A DNA stretch of 64,000 bases, from positions 496,001 to 560,000 of the forward strand of contig JACPUT010000002.1 in NCBI GenBank assembly GCA_016192145.1. The letters are read 5' to 3'. This DNA is from Acidobacteriota bacterium. GTDB taxonomy: Bacteria; Acidobacteriota; Holophagae; Holophagales; Holophagaceae. Of this stretch, positions 43,304 to 52,134 are shown one piece after another. Under the pieces are notes generated by a model, which saw only the letters and a program-made list of their open reading frames with translations, made no database searches and was not told the DNA's origin. How positions within the stretch are numbered: position 1 is the first letter of the stretch; each line of letters begins with the position of its first letter. The position numbers and the translations under genes are program-made.

Positions 43304-44161
43304 ATGCGAGAATCGGAGATGGCCAGCCCCCTCATCTCACCTGAAGACCTCCTTCCCGTGCTCGGGGAAGCCATCCTCCTGGATTGCCGCTCCCGGGCCG
43401 CCTACGACGAAGGCCACCTGCCGGGCGCGCTCCACGTGGACACGGACCGGCACCTGAGCCGGGCCGCCGAGGAGGGGTTCGATCCCACCCAGGGGGGCCG
43501 CCATCCCCTGCCGGACCTCAAGGCCTTCTGCGCCCAGGTGGGCCGCTGGGGCATCGGGCCGGATAGCTGGGTGGTGGTCTACGACGGCCAGGGCGGCGCC
43601 AACGCCGCCGCCCGGTGCTGGTGGATGCTGCGGGCCCTGGGCCATGAACGGCTGCAGGTGCTGGATGGGGGCCTCCCCGCGATCCTGGAGGCCGGCGCCA
43701 GGCTTTCCACCGAGGAGCCCGCAACCGCGGCGGTGGCCAACTACCCCGCCCCATTCTGGCGCCTCACCACCGTGGATATCGAGGTGGTGGAGAAGCTCGC
43801 CCACCACGAAGACTGGAATGTGATCGACGTGCGCGCCGGGATCCGCTACCGCGGCGAGCAGGAGACCTTGGATCCCGTGGCCGGCCACATTCCCGGCGCC
43901 ATCAACCTCCCCTTCGAGCTGAACCTGGATCCGCGCGGCCGCTTCAAGCCCCAGGAGGAGCTTCGCCAGCTCTATGAGGACCTGCTGGAGGGCACCCGCG
44001 CCGACCACGCCGTATTCAGCTGCGGCAGCGGCGTGACGGCCTGCCATGGACTGCTGGGGATGCTGCACGCGGGGCTCGGCGATGGCGTGCTCTACGTGGG
44101 CTCCTGGAGCGAGTGGTGCCGCAGTGGGAAGCCCCAAGCCACCGGCGTGGAGCGGGGGTAG
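43304..44161 (+). CDS. Thiosulfate/3-mercaptopyruvate sulfurtransferase (tandem rhodanese)
   Basis: 285 residues from the ATG at 43304 (GGAGG about 11 nt upstream; ATGs at 43286 and 43319 are alternatives). The N-terminal rhodanese domain (about 8-135) has LLDCRSRAAYDEGHLPGALH but no active-site Cys, as usual. The C-terminal domain ends in the catalytic loop SCGSGVTAC (Cys240), the CGSGVTA type found in mercaptopyruvate sulfurtransferases. It transfers sulfane sulfur to an acceptor such as cyanide or thiols. Divergent from tlpA. Confidence 0.9.
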   Translation: MRESEMASPLISPEDLLPVLGEAILLDCRSRAAYDEGHLPGALHVDTDRHLSRAAEEGFDPTQGGRHPLPDLKAFCAQVGRWGIGPDSWVVVYDGQGGANAAARCWWMLRALGHERLQVLDGGLPAILEAGARLSTEEPATAAVANYPAPFWRLTTVDIEVVEKLAHHEDWNVIDVRAGIRYRGEQETLDPVAGHIPGAINLPFELNLDPRGRFKPQEELRQLYEDLLEGTRADHAVFSCGSGVTACHGLLGMLHAGLGDGVLYVGSWSEWCRSGKPQATGVERG

Positions 44162-44163
44162 GG

Positions 44164-44299
44164 GGAGACTGGAGGCTGGAGGCTGGAGACCGGAGGCTGG
44201 AAGCGGCGCGGCGCCAGAGGCGCCGGCCCCATCTCGTGGTGCGGCCTCCGGCCGCAGCGATTTCCCGCCTCCGGTCTCCAGTCTCCAGCCTCCAGCCTA
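44164..44299. repeat. Palindromic repeat element E10 (GGCTGGA-unit family)
   Basis: Left arm 44166-44201 and right arm 44264-44298 are reverse complements at most positions, built from GGCTGGA and GACTGGA units. The 60-nt spacer contains two further perfect stems (GGCGCC-AGA-GGCGCC and GCGGCC-TCC-GGCCGC). It begins two bases after the sulfurtransferase stop. Same family as E1 and E8. Confidence 0.8.
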
Positions 44300-44327
44300 A
44301 ATCCCGCCTCCCGTCTATCCTGATCCC

Positions 44328-45503
44328 ATGCATCCCTGGAAAGGCCTGACGGGCCTCCCCCGAGCCATCTGGCTCATCTCCTTTTCCACCCTGGTGAATC
44401 GCCTGGGCACCATGGCGCTGCCCTTCCTCGTGCTCTACCTCACGGAGGCGCGGAGGTGGACGCCGGCCGAGGCGGGCACGGCGATGATGGTCTACGGCCT
44501 CGGGGCCCTCACCGCCGCGCCTTTTGCGGGAAAGCTGGCGGATCGCCTGGGTCATGCCCGGGTGCTGCGCGCCAGCCTCTGGCTCAGCGGCGGGGCCCTG
44601 CTGGTGATGCCCCTCGTGGGGAACCGCCTCCTGCTCTATCCGCTCATCTTTCTTTGGGCGGGCTTCACCCAGGCCTTTTGGCCCTCTGCCATGGCCCTCA
44701 TCACCAACCTCGTGGAACCCGGACAGCGCAAGGCGGCCTTCGCCCTCCACCGGGCCGCGGTGAACCTGGGCATGGCCGTGGGGCCCGCCGCGGGCGGCCT
44801 CATCGCCCACTTCAGCTACCGCTGGGTCTTCTGGGTCGACGGGCTCTCCACGCTGGCCTCGGGGGTGCTCCTGGTCTGGCTATTGGGGCCGGATGCGGCG
44901 CCCACCCCGGGGCGGGAGGGGGAGGTTCCCAAATCGGCGTGGCGGGATCGGCGCCTCCTGGGCCTGCTGCTGGGCCTCCTTCCGGCCTTCCTCGTCTTCT
45001 TCCAGATCGAAGGGGCCTATCCCCTCTGGGTGGTGCGGGATCTGGGGCACAGCACCCGGTTCTTCGGGTTGATCTTCACGGTGAACACCCTCCTCATCGT
45101 GCTGTTCGAGGTGGCTCTCAACATGGCCATGGTGCGCTGGCCCCATGGGCGGGCCCTGGCCTTGGGTTGCCTCTGCTATGCGGTGGGCTTCGGCCTCACG
45201 GGGCTGGCCTCCACCAAGGCGGCCCTGGTGGGGCTCACGGTGATCTGGACCTTCGGGGAGATGATCCTGCTGCCCACGGCCAGTGATGCCGTGGCCGGGC
45301 TGGCTCCACCGGAGCGGCGGGGCGAATACATGGGGTTCTATGCCCTCACATTCGCTACGGCCCTGGCCTTGGGGCCCTGGTTGGGGGTGAAGGCCTACGC
45401 CAGCGCGGACCCCCAGTGGCTGTGGGCGGGCTGCCTTGCCTCCGGAAGCTTCAGCGCGCTGGTGCTGTGGCGCTTCCGGGTGGCTCCGACTCCGGCCCCC
45501 TGA
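44328..45503 (+). CDS. MFS transporter (DHA-type drug/metabolite exporter family)
   Basis: 391 residues with 12 predicted helices. The loop 2-3 motif GKLADRLGHARVL (about 65-77) and the helix-4/5 segment LHRAAVNLGMAVGPAAGG, which is the motif C-like pattern of proton antiporters, support an export role. The substrate is not predictable. Start ATG at 44328, about 30 bp after element E10. Its stop codon directly abuts the stop of a small minus-strand gene. Confidence 0.85.
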   Translation: MHPWKGLTGLPRAIWLISFSTLVNRLGTMALPFLVLYLTEARRWTPAEAGTAMMVYGLGALTAAPFAGKLADRLGHARVLRASLWLSGGALLVMPLVGNRLLLYPLIFLWAGFTQAFWPSAMALITNLVEPGQRKAAFALHRAAVNLGMAVGPAAGGLIAHFSYRWVFWVDGLSTLASGVLLVWLLGPDAAPTPGREGEVPKSAWRDRRLLGLLLGLLPAFLVFFQIEGAYPLWVVRDLGHSTRFFGLIFTVNTLLIVLFEVALNMAMVRWPHGRALALGCLCYAVGFGLTGLASTKAALVGLTVIWTFGEMILLPTASDAVAGLAPPERRGEYMGFYALTFATALALGPWLGVKAYASADPQWLWAGCLASGSFSALVLWRFRVAPTPAP

Positions 45504-45710
45504 TCACTCCCAGAGGTCCAGCTCCTCCATCGAGTCCCAATGGGCCATGCGCGGGGAGGGCCTGGGCTCCCGGAGGGGAACCCGATGATCCTTGAGGGAG
45601 GCCCAAATGCGGGCACCGCCGGGTTCAGGCCCGCTGGCCGCGCGCTGCCGCCGTTCCGGCCCCGTGTGAGGGGTCAAAGATTGCCTGCGCTCGAATAGGC
45701 CTTCCCACAT
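45504..45710 (-). CDS. Possible small protein with W[DE]G-ERR motif
   Basis: 68 codons from the ATG at 45710, preceded by GGGGGTG. The product has a basic N-terminal half with WEGLFERRQ and GPERRQRAA and an acidic tail (SMEELDLWE). A second tiny minus-strand frame at 47079-47261 shares the pattern W[DE]G.. ERR ..(about 8).. G.[DE]RR.R. Their agreement in motif, orientation and position on either side of rocD is the main support for coding. No family is recognised. Confidence 0.45.
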   Translation of the reverse strand: MWEGLFERRQSLTPHTGPERRQRAASGPEPGGARIWASLKDHRVPLREPRPSPRMAHWDSMEELDLWE

Positions 45711-45858
45711 GCGGCACCCCCGGAAGGTTCCCAATGTAGGTCGAGGGGTGGGTGCGTGCCACGAACGGTCTGTGGAGAATCTGAAAAGGCTGTGGCCGGG
45801 GTCACGTCGGGGCGCTGGAGAGGCGAGTAGCATTCGCCTGGGTATCCCCGGAGGAACC

Positions 45859-47076
45859 ATGTCCCTTGCCACGCGCAGTGCCGAATCCTTCATCGAACTC
45901 GAATCCCGCTATGGGGCCCACAATTACCACCCCCTGGACGTGGTGGCGGAGCGGGGCGAGGGGGTGCACCTCTGGGATGTGGACGGCAAGAAGTACATGG
46001 ATTTCCTGGCGGCCTATTCCGCCGTGAATCAGGGCCACAACCATCCCCGCATCGTGAAGGCGATGATCGACCAGGCGCAACGATTGGCCCTCACGAGCCG
46101 CGCCTTTCGCAACGACCGGTTCCCGCCCCTGCTCGAGAAGCTCTGCAAGCTCACGGGCTTCGACAAGGCCCTGCTCATGAACAGCGGCGCGGAGGCCGTG
46201 GAGACGGCCATCAAGGCCGTGCGGAAGTGGGCCTACGACGTGAAGGGCATCGAGTATCCCAAGGCCGAGATCATCGTGGCGGACGGCAACTTCCATGGCC
46301 GCACGACGACCATCGTGGGCTTCTCCACGGATCCCGACAGCACCAGCCGCTTCGGCCCCTTCACCCCCGGCTTCAAGATCGTGCCCTACGGGGATCTGCA
46401 GGCGGTGGAAGCGGCCATCACGCCGAACACCGCCGCCATCTTCATGGAGCCCATCCAAGGCGAGGCCGGCGTGCTCATCCCCCCCGTGGGCTTCCTGCGC
46501 GGACTGCGGGAGATCGCCGACAAGCACGGCATCCTCCTCGTGCTGGACGAGATCCAGTCGGGCCTGGGGCGCACGGGCAAGCTCTTCGCCTTCGAGCACG
46601 AGGGCATCCGCCCCGACGGCGTCACCATCGGCAAGGCCCTCAGCGGCGGCCTCTATCCCGTGAGCGCCTTCCTCTCGAGCAACGCGGTGATGGACGTGTT
46701 CACCCCCGGCATCCACGGCTCCACCTACGGCGGCAATCCGCTCGCCTGCGCCGTGGCCAGCGCGGCCCTGGACGTGCTCGTGGACGAGAAACTCGTGGAG
46801 CGCACCGCGGAACTGGGCTCCCACCTGGACAAGCGCCTCCGCGCCCTGACGTCGCCCCTCGTGAAGGGTGTCCGCGTGCGGGGCCTCTGGGCCGGCGTGG
46901 ACCTGGTGCCCGAGGCCGGGGGCGCCCGGAAGTTCTGCTACAAGCTCAAGGACCGCGGGATGCTCTGCAAGGACACCCACGTGAACACCATCCGCCTGGC
47001 GCCGCCCCTCGTGATCACGAAAGAGGAGCTGGACTGGGCCGTGGATCAGCTGGAGGCCGTGCTGGCGGAGGGCTGA
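45859..47076 (+). CDS. rocD: Ornithine--oxo-acid aminotransferase (class III)
   Basis: 405 residues from the ATG at 45859, with GGAGG six bases upstream. Transfers the delta-amino group of ornithine to 2-oxoglutarate, giving glutamate semialdehyde. Start of the protein SRYGAHNYHPLDVV is typical of ornithine aminotransferases. The PLP-binding motifs are present: MNSGAEAVETAIK, VLDEIQSGLGRTG with the Asp, and the Schiff-base Lys259 in TIGKALSGGLYP. A downstream enzyme at 50657 may also act on ornithine. Flanked on both sides by tiny minus-strand frames with a shared motif. Confidence 0.9.
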   Translation: MSLATRSAESFIELESRYGAHNYHPLDVVAERGEGVHLWDVDGKKYMDFLAAYSAVNQGHNHPRIVKAMIDQAQRLALTSRAFRNDRFPPLLEKLCKLTGFDKALLMNSGAEAVETAIKAVRKWAYDVKGIEYPKAEIIVADGNFHGRTTTIVGFSTDPDSTSRFGPFTPGFKIVPYGDLQAVEAAITPNTAAIFMEPIQGEAGVLIPPVGFLRGLREIADKHGILLVLDEIQSGLGRTGKLFAFEHEGIRPDGVTIGKALSGGLYPVSAFLSSNAVMDVFTPGIHGSTYGGNPLACAVASAALDVLVDEKLVERTAELGSHLDKRLRALTSPLVKGVRVRGLWAGVDLVPEAGGARKFCYKLKDRGMLCKDTHVNTIRLAPPLVITKEELDWAVDQLEAVLAEG

Positions 47077-47078
47077 AC

Positions 47079-47261
47079 CTAGTCCATGAACTCGGCGGCC
47101 TCCGGATATTCCCTCGAGGGGCCATGCTGATCCCGGATCCGGGCCAGCATCGCCTCATCTTTCATGCGCGCGATGTTGCCGGGTAGCGAGCGCTCCCGCC
47201 TCCGGTCCGAGCCTTGAAAGGCCAGCTCGCGCATTCGGCGTTCCGTTCCGTCCCATCCCAT
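47079..47261 (-). CDS. Possible small protein with W[DE]G-ERR motif
   Basis: 60 codons from the ATG at 47261, with GGGGGTGG upstream. The product begins MGWDGTERRMRELAFQGSDR and ends in an acidic EYPEAAEFMD. It parallels the frame at 45504-45710 in motif order and charge distribution. Convergent with rocD, separated by 2 bp. The remaining 47262-47505 gap shows no further gene. Confidence 0.45.
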   Translation of the reverse strand: MGWDGTERRMRELAFQGSDRRRERSLPGNIARMKDEAMLARIRDQHGPSREYPEAAEFMD

Positions 47262-47505
47262 GGTCCACCCCCAGGCGGCCATGGTAGGCCAGGCCGGGGA
47301 AGGCGCCACTCGGGCCGCATCCCCGCGGGCCTGTTTTCCCTTGACGGCCCGGGAGGTGGGGCGTATTCAGAGTTGGGAATCCCATATGTGCAGGCTGTTG
47401 CACCACCCCGTGGGCCGGATCTGGAAGTTGGGGTCGCTGGGGGACCCTGCCCACCCAGCCGGGCGAGGGTGTTTCGGCGGCCGATGGTGGTGGGGCCCGA
47501 TCGCC

Positions 47506-49509
47506 ATGCGAGTCGTGCTTCTCGCTGTGCTTTCAGCGCAGGCGCAAACTCCCCTCCCCGGGTTGCCGTCGCAGAAGGTTGCCCCGGATAGCGTTCGGAA
47601 GTTGATCGAGAAGCGGGATGCGGGCTCAGAACTCACGGATGCAGAGGCGAAGGAGGTCGACGATTGGGAGGATCAGCGCGCGAAGGAACTCGAAGCGGCA
47701 TGGCTCAAGTCGGCTCCTTCGCCCCGGAAATCCAGCGGCGCGGATACGAAGGGGGCCCGGATTCCCCCGCCCCTGAATCGCCCGGCTTTCCTTGAGCTGC
47801 TCGGGGTCCTCCGGCGTGACTATGCCAAGCGGGCCGGGCCCGGGCTTCTCACGCTGGACAAGGCCCTCATGGCCTCGAAGTCCGGCAATGCCGGCGCCAA
47901 CGTCGCGATGGCGCTCTCCTTGGCGGGAGCCGCTCCCGCAGCCGTCCATGCGACGCTCTGGAGCTGCGGCCGCAATCCGGATGACCCCACCTTCGTGAGC
48001 AATCTGGGCGCCTTGCTGGAGGGGCTTGAGGATGAGCGGGCCCTGACGGTGCTCTCCTATGCGGTGTCCCTTGCTCCGGAGGGGGTGCTGGCAAACACCA
48101 ACCTGGGCTGGTGTCTCTTCAACCGGGGGCAATTCGCGACGGCGAAGGGTGCCTTCGATACCGCAGCCAAAGCCGCTCCGGACGCGGGCCCGGCGCTGTT
48201 GGGGCAGGGAATGGTCGCCCACCGCCAGGGCGACCACCGGAAGGCCATCCAATACCTATCGCGGGCGCTTTCCATCGCCTCAAGCGCCTCCGGAGAGGAG
48301 GCGCTCGACGAATCCCAGGGTGAGACTTCCGAGACGGTGCCCTCCTCACCCGGAGAAGTGCCCCTCCCGAAGCGGGAGGATTGGACCAAGGGGGCGCCCG
48401 AGCCAAATGTGGTGATCATCGATCCGGTGGTTTCCGGTTCCAACCAGGAGCTGTACGAGGTCGGGGCGGCCAAGAACGCGGGGATCATCAAGGGATACAA
48501 CGAGCGGGCCCAGGCCCTCATCGCCCGCCAGCAGGGGCTTCGCCCCAATGATGGCCGGGACCGATCCCCGGTGCGTACGTCGACATCCCTCACCTTGTTT
48601 CGCGGTGACGACGCCATGGCGGCCCTCGCCCGGGCCCAGTACACCGCTTTCGAAGTCAAGCGGCGGGCCGTGCGGTCCCCCTTCGAGCGCGGTTTTGATG
48701 AACAAAGGGAGCGCGTAAACGTCAAAGTCCAAGACTTCCAGCGGGAGGCCCTCGCGGGCCCGCCGGAGAGGTACCTCGAGGCGCTGTGCCGGAAACTCCG
48801 GCCCGCGATGGAGGTCGAGTACGGGGCCTTCAAGGCCAGCTGGGGCGGGGCTTGGGAGGTTGAGCAGCGGACGATCCGGGACTATGGAAGGGAGGCCGCG
48901 GCCACCCTCTCCCGGATCCGGCACGATGATCTCAGGGAGTATCTGGACATCGAGCGCCGGCTCCATCTCCTCTCCATGGCCATGGATGGCCCGGCCGACC
49001 TCATCGGCTGGAACAGCCTCGGTGCCGCGGTGATGGCCTGCGATCCGAAAGTGTCCGAACCGGAAACCTCGAGCGTGGAGGCCTCTGACGATGCGAAGAA
49101 GACGCCATGCCCTCCCTTCCTGCAAGGGGGCTTCGGCGTGGACCTTGGCGTCGCGTCGGTCACCCTCGACTGCGAAAAGATCGCGTTCCAGGCGGGCGAA
49201 GGCGTGATTGGCCGATTCGAGCAGAATTACGTCAAACACGAGCAGACGTATTTCCTCGGCGTCGGTGTCGATTCGAAGGTCGGAGTGGGTGCTGCCAGCG
49301 CGGGTGTCGAGGGCACCTCGGGGGTATTCGTCACCTGCAGCGGCAACACCGTGCGCGATATCGGGCTCCAGTCCAGCCGCTCCGTGGCCTTCGGAACGCT
49401 CAAGGGGGAGGTATCGGGCACGGTCGGTCTGGTCAGCGGCCCCAGTTACTCGACCTCGGGCACGCTGGGCATCGGCCCCGTGACCGTGGGGATTCCGGGC
49501 GGCCATTGA
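47506..49509 (+). CDS. Secreted tetratricopeptide-repeat protein
   Basis: 667 residues from the ATG at 47506, which opens a short signal peptide (MRVVLLAVLSAQAQ). An earlier in-frame start lacks a signal sequence and a ribosome site, so it was not used. TPR-like repeats fill about residues 125-270 (ANTNLGWCLFNRGQFATAKG, GQGMVAHRQGDHRKAIQYL). The middle part (about 370-540) is helical and charged, and the C-terminal 130 residues are Gly/Ser/Val-rich and beta-like. Probably a periplasmic scaffold. Convergent with the OmpA-like gene 33 bp away. Confidence 0.75.
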   Translation: MRVVLLAVLSAQAQTPLPGLPSQKVAPDSVRKLIEKRDAGSELTDAEAKEVDDWEDQRAKELEAAWLKSAPSPRKSSGADTKGARIPPPLNRPAFLELLGVLRRDYAKRAGPGLLTLDKALMASKSGNAGANVAMALSLAGAAPAAVHATLWSCGRNPDDPTFVSNLGALLEGLEDERALTVLSYAVSLAPEGVLANTNLGWCLFNRGQFATAKGAFDTAAKAAPDAGPALLGQGMVAHRQGDHRKAIQYLSRALSIASSASGEEALDESQGETSETVPSSPGEVPLPKREDWTKGAPEPNVVIIDPVVSGSNQELYEVGAAKNAGIIKGYNERAQALIARQQGLRPNDGRDRSPVRTSTSLTLFRGDDAMAALARAQYTAFEVKRRAVRSPFERGFDEQRERVNVKVQDFQREALAGPPERYLEALCRKLRPAMEVEYGAFKASWGGAWEVEQRTIRDYGREAAATLSRIRHDDLREYLDIERRLHLLSMAMDGPADLIGWNSLGAAVMACDPKVSEPETSSVEASDDAKKTPCPPFLQGGFGVDLGVASVTLDCEKIAFQAGEGVIGRFEQNYVKHEQTYFLGVGVDSKVGVGAASAGVEGTSGVFVTCSGNTVRDIGLQSSRSVAFGTLKGEVSGTVGLVSGPSYSTSGTLGIGPVTVGIPGGH

Positions 49510-49542
49510 GAGGATGGAACGGAAGCACCGGCTGGCGCCGGG

Positions 49543-50439
49543 TCACTGCTTGACGAGCTCCACGCGGCGGTTCTTGGAGCGACCCGCCTCCGCGTCGTTG
49601 CTCGCCACGGGGGCGAGGGGACCCACACCCTCGGCATGTAAGCGCTCCCCGGCCACCTTGTAGGTGCCGGTGAGGGCCGCCACCACGGCCTGGGCGCGGC
49701 GCTTCGAGAGTTCGATGTTCTGGGCCAGGCCGCCGACATTGTCGGTGTGCCCGACGACGTGCAGCTTGAGGGCGGGGTTCCCGGCCAGCAGGGTGGCGAT
49801 TTCCTTCAAGGCCCCGGTGGATTCGGGTTTGAGGTCGGCCTTGGCCGTGTCGAACAGGATCTGGTACACGGCCACGTGCCCGAGTTGGAGGAGGTCCTTT
49901 TTCAGAGCGTCGGGGGAGATGCGCACGAGCCCCTGCTCCATGGGCTTGACCTCCACCACGACGAATCTCGTGGAGAGCGACTGGACGTGCAGGGCGATGT
50001 AGACATCGCCTTCGTGCCTAGGAAGCCGGGCGGCCAGATACCATGCGTCATCCCCGTCGGGCAGGTACCCCAATCCATTGAGCCCCACCTGATCCCCACA
50101 TCGCTGGCCCTTGCAGGTGAACAGCGTGGCGAACCCGGCCTTCTTCAAGGCGCTTTCATAATTTCGGAAGATCTCCAGAATCGAGCGGCCCTCGGGGCTC
50201 CGGTAGGTGAACATCGTCACCTTGCCTTCAAGGTGCTCCGACTTGGAGGGTTTGCCGTCCTTGATGGGCCCCGTGGGCAGGTCGAAGGCGTCGAAGGCTG
50301 ACACTTCGGCGGGCTGGTCCATCGTGGATCCCGGGTAGGCGGGAACGAGTGGGTGACCCGGTTCCGGCACTTGGGCCGAAGCGGCCCCGGCGATGCACAT
50401 CGCAATCAGATTCACCGCAGCGCGTGATCGTGGCGTCAT
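49543..50439 (-). CDS. OmpA-family protein with DUF4892-like domain
   Basis: 298 residues with a signal peptide (MTPRSRAAVNLIAMCIAGAASAQ, cut to 20: the segment ends at the AxA site). The N-terminal domain contains YPGSTMDQPAEVSAFDAFDL, which resembles DUF4892 proteins. The C-terminal OmpA/MotB peptidoglycan-binding domain (about 180-295) has ILFDTAKADLKPES and VGHTDNVGGLAQNIELSKRR, the signature contacts to diaminopimelate. It should anchor the outer membrane or a protein complex to peptidoglycan. Confidence 0.9.
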   Translation of the reverse strand: MTPRSRAAVNLIAMCIAGAASAQVPEPGHPLVPAYPGSTMDQPAEVSAFDAFDLPTGPIKDGKPSKSEHLEGKVTMFTYRSPEGRSILEIFRNYESALKKAGFATLFTCKGQRCGDQVGLNGLGYLPDGDDAWYLAARLPRHEGDVYIALHVQSLSTRFVVVEVKPMEQGLVRISPDALKKDLLQLGHVAVYQILFDTAKADLKPESTGALKEIATLLAGNPALKLHVVGHTDNVGGLAQNIELSKRRAQAVVAALTGTYKVAGERLHAEGVGPLAPVASNDAEAGRSKNRRVELVKQ

Positions 50440-50656
50440 GGGCTCTCCTCGTAGGGGCCTCGTGCTGTCCGGAGCCTACCACGCCCACTCCAATGGCCGT
50501 CGAAGGGGGAATTTGGCGAGGAGTGCGCTGGGTGGTGGGCCCTGCTCCAGGAATTCCCCATGGGACAAGCGAGACCGGCTGCTCTGGGAGCTTTCCCATT
50601 GGTCCGTTCCCCGACCCCCGCCTAAACTGGGAAATTACCTGCCCGCAGGAGCCCCG

Positions 50657-51742
50657 ATGAGCTACCGCCACCCCGATTTCAAGGCCATGGGCCTGGATGC
50701 CGCCCCCGAGTGCCGCTTCGTGCCGGCGCCCAAGGACACGACGCTGCCCGACGGCTTCATGAGCACGACGAACTTCCCCACCTACGTGCACGTGGGCGGG
50801 CAGTGGCGCATGCCCGAGAAGCCCCGCATGGACAGCCACCTCGTGTGGGATCCCAAGGCGGAGCGGCTCCTCATCAAGGAGTTCCGCCTCGTCCAGAAGG
50901 GCGACCTCGTGGCCGTGGCCACCAAGGAGGACGGCAGCGAGGGCGTGCTCGTGTGGGACAAGGGCTTCCAGGACGAGGAAGACGTGACCCACGCCGAGGC
51001 CTTCAGCTTCATGAGTTCCGAGGTGAGCCGCGAGAAGCCCGTGAACTACGAGGCCATCTTCCAGGCCTTCCAAGACAACCAAGGTGCCAAGGGCAACATC
51101 CTCTGGGTCATCGGCCCCGCCCTCGTGCATAGCCGCGGCCGGGAGGCCATGGAGTGGCTCATCCAGAACGGGTATGCCCACTGCGTGTTCACGGGCAACG
51201 CCGTGGGCGTGCACGACGTGGAAGCGGCCCTCTTCGGGTCGACGCTCGGCATGAAGAAGGACGGCACCCCCGAGACCGGTGGCCATGCCTACCACATGCG
51301 CGCCATCAACGAGGTGAAGAAGGCCGGCTCCATCAAGGCCCTCGTGGACTCGGGCCGCGTGAAGGACGGCATCATGTACGCCCTCACGAAGACGGCCACC
51401 CCCTACGTGCTTGCCGGTTCCATCCGCGATGACGGCCCCCTTCCCGAAACGATCACCGACGCCCTTGCGGCCCAGGCGGAGATGCGCGAGCACACCTCCA
51501 AGGCCACCATGGTGGTGATGGTGGCCACGGCCCTGCACAGCATCGCCGCCGGCAACATGCTCCCCACCTTCTGCCTCAAGCCCGACGGCCAGTACCACGA
51601 GATCACCACCATCTGCGTGGACCAGACGGAGTTCCTCGTGAGCAAGCTGAAGGACCGCGGCACGCACCAGGCGTTTGGGGTGGTGACGAACGCGCAGGAT
51701 TTCATGCGGTTGATCCAGCTGGAGCTGATGACCCGGATCTGA
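50657..51742 (+). CDS. TIGR00300/LOR-SDH-domain protein, probable ornithine cyclodeaminase type
   Basis: 361 residues with GCAGGAG upstream of the ATG at 50657. The body matches the TIGR00300 (LOR/SDH conserved domain) family: RMDSHLVWDPKAERL, GNILWVIGPALVHSRGREAM, and FTGNAVGVHDVEAALFGSTL. Family members include the NAD-linked archaeal ornithine cyclodeaminase and the C-terminal part of cyanobacterial arginine dihydrolase, which convert ornithine to proline. With rocD about 3.6 kb upstream, ornithine use is a plausible theme. Substrate not proven. Confidence 0.75.
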   Translation: MSYRHPDFKAMGLDAAPECRFVPAPKDTTLPDGFMSTTNFPTYVHVGGQWRMPEKPRMDSHLVWDPKAERLLIKEFRLVQKGDLVAVATKEDGSEGVLVWDKGFQDEEDVTHAEAFSFMSSEVSREKPVNYEAIFQAFQDNQGAKGNILWVIGPALVHSRGREAMEWLIQNGYAHCVFTGNAVGVHDVEAALFGSTLGMKKDGTPETGGHAYHMRAINEVKKAGSIKALVDSGRVKDGIMYALTKTATPYVLAGSIRDDGPLPETITDALAAQAEMREHTSKATMVVMVATALHSIAAGNMLPTFCLKPDGQYHEITTICVDQTEFLVSKLKDRGTHQAFGVVTNAQDFMRLIQLELMTRI

Positions 51743-51817
51743 GCCGGCAAGGCGGTCAGTCTGACGGAGGCCGGTCTAAGTCGAATAGCCTTGTGTCGGG
51801 CTGGATTAAAGAGATTT

Positions 51818-51897
51818 AAAGAAAACCGGTGATGAACAGTGATGGCACTTCGACCCACCATCCCTGTTCATCACTGTTCATCACTGGTTGATCTTTT
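51818..51897. repeat. Palindromic repeat element E11 (GATGAACAGT-unit family)
   Basis: Left arm 51818-51845 and right arm 51858-51897 are reverse complements apart from an extra unit and a 2-base indel, with a 12-nt spacer. The arms comprise an A-rich end (AAAGAAAACC) and GATGAACAGT units. The unit and the A-rich end match E5, 39 kb away. The rest of the 392-bp gap (51743-52134) contains a weak minus-strand frame but no gene I trust. Confidence 0.88.
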
Positions 51898-52134
51898 GTT
51901 TTCCGGGATTGGTTCGGCGCATCAGGTCCTGAATGGCCCTCAGGAGGGCTCCGATTTCTGGCCGAAGCCCTGCTCTTCCACGCTGAAGCAAGGGGCTGCC
52001 TGGTCGCAGGGGCAGGTCATGCCTGAACCACCAGATTCCCCTTTTCGGCCCCACCGCCCCGCGGCCCCTTGCATGCGGGGCGGCCCCTGCTAGGCTCCCA
52101 CTCAAGTCAAAAGCCAAACAATTCGGGAGGGGCC

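Noticed and set aside
47260-47505. N-terminal extension of the TPR protein from 47260
   Set aside because: The 82 extra residues lack a ribosome site and would bury the signal peptide that starts at 47506.
51881-52117. A minus-strand frame of 78 codons ending GALLRAIQDLMRRTNP
   Set aside because: The last codons come from the E11 arm, no ribosome site or recognisable domain is present, and the upstream part is low-complexity. A relic is possible but not supported.
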